5,885 nt of DNA from Firmicutes bacterium UBA2296 (GCA_002345475.1 DDWC01000155.1:1-5885), one strand, 5' to 3'. Positions 1-5,175 are shown, counted from the first letter of the stretch. A program made the numbers and translations. The notes: a model not told the origin generated them from the sequence alone.

Positions 1-138
1 ATTCCTATCTTGCCCAGGGAGGAACAGGATGTAATAGCAGATCAGTATCTGGGGTTGCGTGCTCATATCAAAGATTTGCAGAACGAGATACAGGAAACGC
101 GGGATTGGATTGCCGCCCTACTGGAGGATGTGCAGTAA
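1..138 (+). CDS. C-terminal end of an HsdS-like DNA specificity or methylase-specificity protein (partial)
   Basis: The frame is open from the first base to TAA at 136-138, giving the last 45 residues of a protein that starts outside the window. The visible tail begins IPILPREEQDVIADQY and continues as a charged helix with heptad-like spacing, ending WIAALLEDVQ. The pattern 'I-x-LP-x3-EQ-x-x-I' followed by a long helix is typical of the end of type I restriction specificity subunits (HsdS) and of methylases carrying a fused specificity domain. There the motif closes a target-recognition domain and the helix forms the conserved coiled-coil spacer. From this I infer a role in sequence recognition for DNA modification. 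No catalytic motif lies in the window, so methylase, S subunit or an unrelated coiled-coil protein cannot be separated. The stop overlaps the next start by one base (TAATG), so the two genes are probably translationally coupled. Confidence 0.55.
   Translation: MPILPREEQDVIADQYLGLRAHIKDLQNEIQETRDWIAALLEDVQ
123..127 (+). promoter_or_regulatory. Ribosome binding site deciding the start at 138
   Basis: GGAGG lies inside the last codons of the upstream gene, ten bases before ATG 138. It favours that start over the in-frame TTG at 105, which has no comparable site. Confidence 0.6.
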
Positions 139-671
139 TGCCGTCGGTGTCACAAGGCGAGTTGTCCAGTGTCATCCTAGCTGCCTCAACAAGACTCATG
201 CGAGAGCTTAGAGAGGCGCATAGGGCAGACCGGCTAAACAGCTATCTCAACAGCATCGGCATGAAGGACTTGGTCCCCGCAAAGGAAAAGCCGCTGTACG
301 ACTCTCACCCCGAGGGCAAGATCGTTCTCGTTGGGGCGTGTAAGCTGAGCGAGCGTGAGATCCTGGGCTGCTTCAATGCTCTTGGCATCCACAAGGATAG
401 GGTCGTTCTCAAACTGGGTTACGAAGAGGCCAAACAGGTTTCATTCCGTAACATGCACTATAATGCCAGTTACCGCCTAATCCTATGCGGGCCTATGCCA
501 CATTCTGGCGTTGGCAAGGAAGATAAATCAAGCATCATCGCGAAGCTGGAGAGTGACCCCGGGTACCCCAAAGTTGTGCGTCTGACCGACGCAAATGGTC
601 TAAAAATAAGCAAAACAGCTCTTAAGAAAGCTCTCGAGCGAGAAATAAGAGACGGATACCTTGCGGTGTAG
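138..671 (+). CDS. Conserved-looking protein of unknown function, 177 aa, coupled to the HsdS-like gene
   Basis: I do not recognise this family. I chose ATG 138 because GGAGG at 123-127 lies ten bases upstream and the start overlaps the previous stop; a TTG at 105 in the same frame would overlap the upstream gene by 34 bases. Residues 1-50 are mostly helical and charged, with no signal peptide, so the protein is likely cytoplasmic. Residues 60-66 (GKIVLVG) look like a first beta strand and glycine turn, followed by a helix and LGIHKDRV (82-89). A second strand and turn, YRLILCGPMPHSGVGK, sits at 112-127. The end is basic: LKISKTALKKALEREIRDG. This alternation suggests a small alpha/beta fold, loosely reminiscent of DUF2325-type proteins, but that is only an impression of topology. 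Coupling to a specificity-like gene suggests an accessory subunit of the same defence or modification system (inference). Confidence 0.8.
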   Translation: MPSVSQGELSSVILAASTRLMRELREAHRADRLNSYLNSIGMKDLVPAKEKPLYDSHPEGKIVLVGACKLSEREILGCFNALGIHKDRVVLKLGYEEAKQVSFRNMHYNASYRLILCGPMPHSGVGKEDKSSIIAKLESDPGYPKVVRLTDANGLKISKTALKKALEREIRDGYLAV

Positions 672-776
672 TTAACAAAATCATCCACGCCCAGAGCGTT
701 TCTCAGCATACCGGGGTGTTGGCAGGGTTGGATGGAGAAAAAGTAGGGTTGGCGGATTATCCGCTCCGCCGTGGAA

Positions 777-818
777 TCAAGTACATGGTTGATTTCTTTT
801 GGTGGACACAGTACTTGA
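777..818. repeat. Inverted repeat TCAAGTAC / GTACTTGA
   Basis: Two perfect 8-base arms are separated by 26 bases that include a T-rich tract (cttttgg). The spacing is long for a terminator. It could be a bipartite operator or part of a decayed mobile-element end; neither can be decided from sequence alone. Confidence 0.4.
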
Positions 819-998
819 GGGCCGCACTAGCATGCAGATTGTCACGAGGGCACCGGACCGGACCAGCTCATTAGGCAGAGTTCAAGGGGCGCAAATGGAC
901 GTAGGTCGGGCAATGTCTGTGGAGCGCACTTCTTTTGCATATTTGGAACCGTCTAAAGGTAATGATCATGGGTGTGGTGCCAGGATTAGCATTTTCGC

Positions 999-1008
999 GG
1001 GAGAGGTG
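999..1008 (+). promoter_or_regulatory. Ribosome binding site for the 69-aa membrane protein
   Basis: The purine-rich GGGAGAGGTG lies about six bases ahead of ATG 1015 and is the main reason for preferring this short gene over the longer reading of the same frame. Confidence 0.5.
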
Positions 1009-1014
1009 TACATC

Positions 1015-1224
1015 ATGCATGACACACGGCTTGAGGATTATGCTTACTACGTACTGTGGTTCGTTCAAGCTATCATCACATTAGCATGGAAACTGACGGT
1101 GTTCACATTTCAGCTATTTTGGTGGATTGTGAGGCAATCAGCTACCTGCCTGTTCTACTTCGCACTCTTCTGCTTCTCATTTTTTCATACGTTACTTAAG
1201 CCCAAGAAGGGACGTGGATGGTAA
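1015..1224 (+). CDS. Small aromatic-rich membrane protein, 69 aa, unknown function
   Basis: I chose ATG 1015 because GGGAGAGGTG ends about six bases upstream; the frame stays open further up but without another ribosome site or recognisable protein. The product has a short polar N-terminus (MHDTRLED), a hydrophobic segment at about 9-39 interrupted by K26, a second at about 43-61, and a basic tail KPKKGRGW. By the positive-inside rule the tail and the R40 linker are the candidate cytoplasmic parts, but the topology is uncertain. Nineteen of 69 residues are F, W or Y, including pairs WW (36-37) and FF (56-57). There is no signal cleavage site. I do not recognise a family. Small two-helix proteins include holins, toxins of type I systems and transporter accessory subunits; nothing here chooses among them. 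It stands alone, with no coupled neighbour. Confidence 0.6.
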   Translation: MHDTRLEDYAYYVLWFVQAIITLAWKLTVFTFQLFWWIVRQSATCLFYFALFCFSFFHTLLKPKKGRGW

Positions 1225-1408
1225 CCACGCGGTCTAAATAGGACTGGTATGGACAGATCAAGCAGGCAATCGTCGCGCGGAGGTTGGTAAGCTTCTGCAT
1301 GTTAAGAATATCTCGATGTTTTCTCATAGTATGGGAACAGAGTGACCCCAGATTTATCTTTGGTCCAGTTTGGTCCTAACGGTCGCAATCAATCTTGGGG
1401 GTGGTTTC

Positions 1409-1948
1409 GTGTTAAAGGAAGATAAGCAGGCGGGATTCATTTGCAGGAAAATATTGTTCATTACGGTAGCCTATCGCTTTGTTGCGGGCGACAAGGAAGC
1501 CAACAGCTCTCTGAACCCGCCACAATACGCACGTATGTGGGAGGAACAGGAACGTCTGCCTGTTCGCCTGATGCGAGATCAGGCCACCGGGAAGGCCTGG
1601 TGGCTGTACAGAGAGAGATTCTTCTGGGAATCGGACAACCTGTCTGCGAAAGATGTCCAAGCCCTGATAGTTGAACAGGAAAGGATCAAGCAAAGACGCA
1701 TAGCAAGAGCGAAGAATGCTATGGACCTTCCTACGGACACTTTGACCAGCAGGCGTCGCTCAATTCCAGATGAGGTGAAGGAGTTTGTTTGGCGAAGAGA
1801 CAGGGGACGATGTGTCAAGTGCGGGACTCAGAAGGATATTGAGTTTGACCATGTTGTACCGCTAAGCCTTAACGGCAGCAACACCGCTAGAAACCTGCAA
1901 CTACTTTGCGCAGCCTGCAACCGTAGCAAGGGGCCAGGCCTTTACTAG
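1409..1948 (+). CDS. HNH endonuclease family protein (HNN variant)
   Basis: A protein of 179 residues if started at GTG 1409, chosen because GGGGGTGG at 1397-1404 is a fair ribosome site; TTG 1370 (192 aa) and ATG 1535 (137 aa) are alternatives in frame. Two parts are visible. Residues about 36-100 (NPPQYARMW, then WWLYRERFFWESDNLSA) form a conserved-looking region that I recall preceding the nuclease in similar proteins, followed by a basic helix. The HNH domain spans about 118-176: a zinc site from Cys135-x2-Cys138 and Cys167-x2-Cys170, the general-base His148 in the DH pair, and Asn162. The last metal-ligand position carries Asn171 (CNRSKG), so this is the HNN type. HNH enzymes cut or nick DNA using one divalent metal. 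The target is unknown: homing, phage-related, restriction and repair uses all exist. No intron, intein or phage gene is visible beside it. Confidence 0.85.
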   Translation: MLKEDKQAGFICRKILFITVAYRFVAGDKEANSSLNPPQYARMWEEQERLPVRLMRDQATGKAWWLYRERFFWESDNLSAKDVQALIVEQERIKQRRIARAKNAMDLPTDTLTSRRRSIPDEVKEFVWRRDRGRCVKCGTQKDIEFDHVVPLSLNGSNTARNLQLLCAACNRSKGPGLY

Positions 1949-2374
1949 CGTGACCTCATACATGAGCTAAATGCTCTATGAAGAACTGTAATATTATCAT
2001 GTAGAGCCCCGGGGACCATGCTGTGCGCGGATAGCATAGTCCCCGGGGCTCTTGCGTCACGCAATACAGCAACATGTTTGGAGTGTTCATCGCCTGTCTA
2101 TCACTCACCCCGCAACTTGCATTCCACCATCGAATCAACGAACAACTTTTTTGGCTAGCCGTTGAGTGAAGAGAACCAACGTTTTATTCGAGGCGTGAAT
2201 GGAACTGCGAGTGGAATAGCTGTCATCATGGCCGCCTTACACTCCATCTCTAAAGATTTTTCACCGCCCTGATTTATACTGGGCGTTGACCAAGCTCTGC
2301 TCAAATGCAGGAACTTCTTCCAAAGTGAAAACAAAAATACCACAAGGGATAACTAATTCCTGCAGTTGACATTA
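1949..2374. other. Long intergenic stretch, no supported gene
   Basis: The proximal part carries a large stem-loop described separately. Beyond about 2070 I see no gene on either strand. Minus-strand frames at 1956-2138 and 2155-2343 are open, but the first runs through the stem-loop arms and neither has a ribosome site or recognisable translation. Continuing the second frame through its TAG would give another short stretch (PKKLFVDSMVECKLRGE), so a decayed minus-strand gene is possible but unproven. A weak 5-bp hairpin CGCCC/GGGCG lies near 2262-2285. Confidence 0.5.
1986..2069. repeat. Large stem-loop with 14-bp perfect arms after the HNH gene
   Basis: AGAGCCCCGGGGAC (2003-2016) pairs perfectly with GTCCCCGGGGCTCT (2039-2052). 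Inside, after one C/A mismatch, ATGCT (2018-2022) pairs with AGCAT (2033-2037), leaving a 10-base loop. In a minus-strand transcript that mismatch becomes a U-G pair, so the stem would be continuous for 20 bp. Outside, CTGTA (1986-1990) and TACAG (2065-2069) pair across a symmetric 12 by 12 internal loop. Neither side is followed by a U-tract, so it is not a standard intrinsic terminator. It may protect or end the HNH message, or form a cruciform; each arm also contains the palindrome CCCCGGGG. Confidence 0.7.
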
Positions 2375-2407
2375 ATGTGATCGGTATGTCATCGGGATGT
2401 GACTGGC
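2375..2407. promoter_or_regulatory. Three phased 11-base direct repeats, candidate response-regulator operator
   Basis: The units are ATGTGATCGGT (2375-2385), ATGTCATCGGG (2386-2396) and ATGTGACTGGC (2397-2407), joined head to tail at exactly 11 bases; a fourth, decayed unit ATGAGG begins at 2408. The core is ATGTSAY. Eleven-base direct repeats are the binding geometry of PhoB/OmpR-family winged-helix regulators, and the core resembles the PhoB half-site CTGTCAT, but the four bases between cores are GC-rich rather than AT-rich. The last core ends ten bases before the TATAAT box and takes the place of a -35 element, as in activator-dependent Pho promoters. The regulator's identity is an inference. 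Confidence 0.6.
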
Positions 2408-2413
2408 ATGAGG

Positions 2414-2419
2414 TATAAT
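2414..2419 (+). promoter_or_regulatory. -10 box TATAAT of the promoter for the secreted 169-aa protein
   Basis: A perfect TATAAT with no recognisable -35 box at 16-18 bases upstream; the direct repeats occupy that position. A TTGACA at 2366-2371 is 42 bases away and cannot serve as its -35. Transcription should begin near 2426, leaving an untranslated leader of about 120 bases. Confidence 0.6.
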
Positions 2420-2425
2420 TCATAC

Positions 2426-2549
2426 AACTGCAATTCTGACAATTCGTAACGCGGAGGTGATTCGTAAGGCTTAGCATCGGAGGATGGTTATGGCAGGCGA
2501 AGTGTAGTCAGCCGACTGATGTGAAAAAACATGAGGAGGTAACTTTAGA
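2426..2549 (+). promoter_or_regulatory. Untranslated leader with three ribosome-site-like motifs
   Basis: The leader contains GGAGGTGA (about 2453-2460), GGAGGA (2479-2484) and GAGGAGGT (2533-2540). Only the last, nine bases before ATG 2550, serves a long gene. The second precedes a seven-codon frame (ATG 2484 to TAG 2507). ATTCGTAA occurs twice (2442-2449 and 2460-2467). I recognise no known riboswitch class. Confidence 0.35.
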
Positions 2550-3059
2550 ATGAAGAAAGTGTTGATTTTTGCCGTTGTTGTTGCGCTAGTTTTGTCGCTA
2601 TTCACGATTGCAGCTGCTACAGATGCTGTGTATGACAATTGGAAGGGTACTTTTGGTGGGCGAATAGGTACAGACAATAGAATGGGCGGCCATGACTACT
2701 CTCAGGCGACTGGGCAGGTCATAATGAACTACAGGAAAGGGCAAAAGGACTATGTGGTTAATATGACCGCTGAAGGGCTTAGGCCTAATTTCGAGTATGT
2801 TTTTCGCGTTAACATTGGCGACGACCCGACTGTGCGTCAGGAGCTGGGTCGGTTCACCACTGACGAGTTTGGGAATGGTCATATGAATGTCCGAGGTTTT
2901 AGCCCAGAAATTATTGATTTTGATGAGTATAGTCAAGTTATGAGGTTCTTAGTTTTGGTCCCGTCCACCAACACGCTCGACCATTTTCGAGTGTTGACGA
3001 CTGCAGCAGTCGGAGACGGAGACCCAATTGAAGCGGTCGGTTCGAACAGAGGCGAATAA
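2550..3059 (+). CDS. Secreted protein of unknown function, 169 aa, single cistron
   Basis: ATG 2550 follows GAGGAGGT by nine bases. Residues 1-23 are a Sec signal peptide (MKK, a hydrophobic core to about 20, then AAA), with likely cleavage after AAA at 21-23; there is no lipobox cysteine, so the mature protein is probably released or wall-associated. The mature part has no cysteine. It alternates short polar and hydrophobic stretches typical of a beta sandwich: GQVIMNYRKG (55-64), YVVNMTAEGLRPNFEYVFRV (68-87), LGRFTTDEFGNGHMNV (99-114) and FLVLVPSTN (133-141). The segment 'GL-x-PN-x-x-Y' followed by 'LG-x-FTTD-x-x-GNG' resembles ligand- or matrix-type beta domains, such as the CHRD style, but I cannot assign a family. 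It has its own promoter and terminator, so it is a monocistronic unit, probably induced through the 11-base repeats. Confidence 0.85.
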   Translation: MKKVLIFAVVVALVLSLFTIAAATDAVYDNWKGTFGGRIGTDNRMGGHDYSQATGQVIMNYRKGQKDYVVNMTAEGLRPNFEYVFRVNIGDDPTVRQELGRFTTDEFGNGHMNVRGFSPEIIDFDEYSQVMRFLVLVPSTNTLDHFRVLTTAAVGDGDPIEAVGSNRGE

Positions 3060-3101
3060 CTTCCAAAACGCTCTTGCGAAACTAGCTGTGTGAAGGATTA
3101 G

Positions 3102-3141
3102 ACAGAACGCACCATACCTATTGGTGCGTTCTGTTTTTCTT
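3102..3141 (+). terminator. Intrinsic terminator of the secreted-protein gene
   Basis: ACAGAACGCACCA (3102-3114) pairs perfectly with TGGTGCGTTCTGT (3122-3134) across a 7-base loop, and the stem runs into TTTTCTT. This is a classical Rho-independent terminator placed 42 bases after the stop codon. The A-rich start of the stem is not matched by an A-tract long enough for clear bidirectional use. Confidence 0.93.
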
Positions 3142-3566
3142 GAATCCAACAATATCTTTGCAGGTCATGCCTCGCTAGGCACTTCCCAAAAGCGGGCACT
3201 CTTACCTCCGAAATAATTATGCTACAGCCAGATTGGATTAGAGAAGCTTGCGAACCTACTGCTTGCGCTACTGTTCTCAAGGTTATGAATCTTGACCTGC
3301 TGCAGGGGAGAAAATGAGCGTTTCATTCACCTCCAGTATGACAATGCTGGAGGTGGTTTTAGATACTTGTTAATGGCGAACTATCATCATCCTGGCTGAT
3401 GCGTGATGAGACTAATGGTAATGTCACTTTTCATTGTATTACATCAAGAACGGCAATCATGCTCGAGGCGCGAGCTACTATCTACTTGCCACAATAGATG
3501 GCCAGACATATTCACAATTTTCTTTCTGGCAAGAAGGAATTAGAGATTGCATATCGAATTTCCGAA
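3142..3566. other. Intergenic stretch before the tct operon
   Basis: No gene is supported. An open frame starting ATG 3498 overlaps the start of tctC by 68 bases, lacks a ribosome site and contains the tctC promoter region, so I leave it out. The stretch holds the hairpin at 3328-3360 and small dyads: TCATCA/TGATGA (3384-3389 and 3404-3409) and GCTCG/CGAGC (3461-3465 and 3471-3475). I see no tRNA cloverleaf. A small RNA ending at the 3328-3360 hairpin is possible, but no good promoter is visible for it. Confidence 0.45.
3328..3360 (+). terminator. Hairpin with short U-tract that encloses a GGAGGTG sequence
   Basis: CACCTCCAGTAT (3328-3339) pairs with ATGCTGGAGGTG (3344-3355), including one U-G pair, across the four-base loop GACA. 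GTTTTAG follows, a short U-tract, so weak intrinsic termination is possible. The left arm equals the anti-Shine-Dalgarno core CACCTCC and the right arm is a full Shine-Dalgarno, but no gene of useful length follows it. Confidence 0.55.
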
Positions 3567-3595
3567 TTAACAGAACATGTATCCACGGATATTAA
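3567..3595 (+). promoter_or_regulatory. Candidate sigma-A promoter of the tct operon
   Basis: TTAACA (3567-3572, five of six consensus bases) and TATTAA (3590-3595, four of six) are 17 bases apart. Transcription would start near 3602, giving a leader of about 35 bases before tctC. GATAAT at 3595-3600 is an alternative -10 with a poorer -35. Confidence 0.4.
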
Positions 3596-3614
3596 GATAA
3601 TGAGATACATGTAT
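3575..3614. promoter_or_regulatory. Repeated ACATGTAT motif, candidate operator for tctC
   Basis: ACATGTAT occurs at 3575-3582, inside the promoter spacer, and again at 3607-3614, where it is part of the perfect palindrome ATACATGTAT (3605-3614). The copies are 32 bases apart, about three helical turns, so a dimer bound at both could block initiation. The regulator is not encoded in the window. Confidence 0.4.
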
Positions 3615-3636
3615 TTTGTAGAAGGAGGTCAATGGT

Positions 3637-4656
3637 ATGAAATCTCGATTTTTGGTTGCTCTATTGCTAGTTGCGTTGGTGCTAACTGCTTTGACAGGAT
3701 GTAGCGAGAAAGCGCCCCAGCCGCCGGCTCAGACTCAGGATCCGGTTGACACTTGGCCGAACAAACCCATAACCATAGTCGTCCCCTTTACAGCGGGTGG
3801 AAGTGCTGATCGTTTTGCAAGAGCTTGGGCGCCATTTCTCCAAGAGGAGCTGGGCGTACCAGTTCTGGTTGAGAACAGAGATGGTGCAGCGGGACTGATA
3901 GGTGCAAACTACTTCATGCGTGCGAAAGCTGATGGATACACGCTCTTTTTGGGTACCCAACCGTACCTAAGCTCAAACATCTTGCTGCAGGCTGCTGGTT
4001 TCACATTGGATGACTGGGCTATCATAAATGTAGTTCAGAATGACCCCATTTCCTTGCTTGTCAATCTTAACTCGCCTTATCAAACACTTGGCGACCTGAT
4101 TGAGGATATCAAAGCTAAGCCAGGTCAGTTACGATGGGGAACAATATTCGGCGGTGCTCCCTATCTTGGTGGATTAGCGCTGTTTGATGCTCTAGACTTG
4201 GACATCAGAGAGGTCACTTATGATGGTGGTGCTGGTTATAGAGCAGCGGTTCTCGGCGGACAAGTAGAGTTTGTTAATGGGACTGCTGCAGGTGACTTGG
4301 CGTTGGTTGGGCAAGTCCGCGCACTGACGGTGTACTCAGATGAGAGAACAGCAATGTGGCCAGAGGCTGTCCCGATTAACGAAGCTCTTAGTGATTACGG
4401 CGTTACCATACCTGCTTTGGGTGCACAAAGGTATGTGGCTGCTCATGCATCCTTTAGAGAAGAATATCCAGAGCGGTGGGAAAAACTAGTTGGTGCAATG
4501 GAGAAAGCATTCAAGAGTGAGGGTCACACACAGGTGTTAGTAGATCAGAAACAGATTGACGTTTCGGGATGGTACGGACCGGAGAAAAGCACAGAGATGG
4601 TTCACACATTCCATGCCTTGATGGAGACTTATCAAGATCAGCTTTCAGGAAACTGA
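3637..4656 (+). CDS. tctC: Tripartite tricarboxylate transporter solute-binding lipoprotein, TctC/Bug family
   Basis: The 339-residue length fits the Bug family of extracytoplasmic receptors, allowing for the lipoprotein leader. ATG 3637 follows AAGGAGGT by seven bases. Residues 1-22 are a lipoprotein signal: KSR, a hydrophobic core and the lipobox LTGC, so Cys22 should be lipidated and anchor the protein outside the membrane; a flexible proline-rich linker follows (about 23-40). The family signature is clear: WPNKPITIVVPFTAGGSADRF (40-60), VENRDGAAGLIGANYFMRAKADGYTLF (79-104), and the second-lobe YDGGAGYRAAVLGGQVEF (195-212). These loops close over a carboxylated ligand in the Venus-flytrap fold. 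The substrate cannot be deduced; citrate and other di- or tricarboxylates and aromatic acids are known for the family. It leads a tctCBA operon and works with the TctB-TctA permease. Confidence 0.95.
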   Translation: MKSRFLVALLLVALVLTALTGCSEKAPQPPAQTQDPVDTWPNKPITIVVPFTAGGSADRFARAWAPFLQEELGVPVLVENRDGAAGLIGANYFMRAKADGYTLFLGTQPYLSSNILLQAAGFTLDDWAIINVVQNDPISLLVNLNSPYQTLGDLIEDIKAKPGQLRWGTIFGGAPYLGGLALFDALDLDIREVTYDGGAGYRAAVLGGQVEFVNGTAAGDLALVGQVRALTVYSDERTAMWPEAVPINEALSDYGVTIPALGAQRYVAAHASFREEYPERWEKLVGAMEKAFKSEGHTQVLVDQKQIDVSGWYGPEKSTEMVHTFHALMETYQDQLSGN

Positions 4657-4667
4657 GCAGACGCAAA

Positions 4668-4701
4668 CTGGGGCCTACTGGGTTAAGACGGTAGGCCCCA
4701 G
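4668..4701 (+). promoter_or_regulatory. Intercistronic stem-loop between tctC and tctB
   Basis: CTGGGGCCTAC (4668-4678) pairs perfectly with GTAGGCCCCAG (4691-4701), extended by a U-G and a G-C pair inside. No U-tract follows and the tctB ribosome site starts seven bases later. It is therefore more likely a stability element guarding the 3' end of the tctC message, or a partial terminator, than a full stop. Binding-protein-dependent transporters commonly make excess receptor this way. Confidence 0.75.
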
Positions 4702-4724
4702 CATGCCAAGGAGGTGAGTGGCAA

Positions 4725-5174
4725 ATGAAAACACTTGAAAGGGCCGAGCGACTTGTTTTCCCCCTGGCCGTCTTGGTGCTTGCGGGCTTATACTTCCGTC
4801 AGGTCCTGGGTCTGCCGAGACCCCATATAAACGCTACGCTGATCAAATACGCATTCTACAGTATGCTGATTCTTGGCTTTGTTGTGCTATTGCAGGAACT
4901 ATCTGAGTTGCATGTTAAACGAAAGGGCTTGGAGCAATCGTACTGGATCAAGTTCATCCTGTTCTTGCTGGCGACCGTTGCCATGCTTTGGGGCATGGAC
5001 TATTTGGGATTCAGGATTGCCGCCTTCCTGTATTTGATATCAGCCTTCTATGTCTTAGGTGAACGGAATTACAAGAACATGCTTGCATGGTCACTGGGCA
5101 TAACCATACTGATGGTCTCAATTTTTGAATTCTGGGTGTCGCTACCTTTGCCAAAGGGGCTACTCAATTTCTGA
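4725..5174 (+). CDS. tctB: Tripartite tricarboxylate transporter small membrane subunit, TctB family
   Basis: ATG 4725 follows a perfect AAGGAGGTGA (4708-4717) by seven bases. The 149-residue product is a small integral membrane protein with hydrophobic segments at about 9-27, 40-57, 73-90, 96-111 and 117-136; the family usually has four helices, and the closely spaced segments near 73-111, broken by the short MDYLGF turn, probably form a helical pair. The end VSLPLPKG is the typical TctB closing motif. Sequence conservation in this family is low, so the call rests on size, hydrophobic pattern, the tail motif and position between tctC and tctA. It partners TctA in a secondary, ion-coupled uptake permease. 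It is 68 bases from tctC and 15 bases from the tctA start. Confidence 0.9.
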   Translation: MKTLERAERLVFPLAVLVLAGLYFRQVLGLPRPHINATLIKYAFYSMLILGFVVLLQELSELHVKRKGLEQSYWIKFILFLLATVAMLWGMDYLGFRIAAFLYLISAFYVLGERNYKNMLAWSLGITILMVSIFEFWVSLPLPKGLLNF

Positions 5175-5175
5175 T

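Larger units (their letters stand above)
672..1014. other. Intergenic stretch with two small dyads, no supported gene
   Basis: No convincing gene lies here. An open frame on the + strand runs through 799-1014 into the next gene, but its translation is low in complexity of fold, has no ribosome site and is more likely untranslated. Two dyads are visible. GCGGAT-T-ATCCGC at 752-764 is nested in GGCGGA/TCCGCC (751-756 and 765-770), so two alternative hairpins compete. TCAAGTAC (777-784) and GTACTTGA (811-818) are a perfect 8-base inverted repeat 26 bases apart. I see no intrinsic terminator for the gene ending at 671 and no clear promoter. Confidence 0.5.

Noticed and set aside
799..1014. N-terminal extension of the small membrane protein frame to a 141-residue product
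   Set aside because: The extension needs a non-ATG start without a ribosome site and its residues look unlike a folded domain; ATG 1015 has a good ribosome site.
1340..1376. GTGACCCCAG followed by a TTTGGTCC repeat, resembling an insertion-sequence end
   Set aside because: The likeness is only a few bases, there is no matching opposite end, target duplication or transposase fragment. The 10-base doubled TTTGGTCC (1359-1366, 1369-1376) is too short to interpret.
2155..2343. Minus-strand frame of 62 codons, possibly a decayed gene
   Set aside because: No ribosome site or recognisable motif; the apparent continuation through a stop codon could be chance.
2366..2371. TTGACA as a -35 box for the 2414 TATAAT
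   Set aside because: The spacing of 42 bases is incompatible with a sigma-A promoter, and no good -10 lies 16-18 bases after it.
2598..2936. Minus-strand open frame of 112 codons inside the secreted-protein gene
   Set aside because: It is antisense to a gene with a signal peptide, ribosome site, promoter and terminator, and has none of its own.
3498..3704. Open frame of 68 codons starting ATG 3498 and overlapping tctC
   Set aside because: It has no ribosome site, runs through the tctC promoter and ribosome site, and overlaps the certain tctC signal-peptide codons in another frame.
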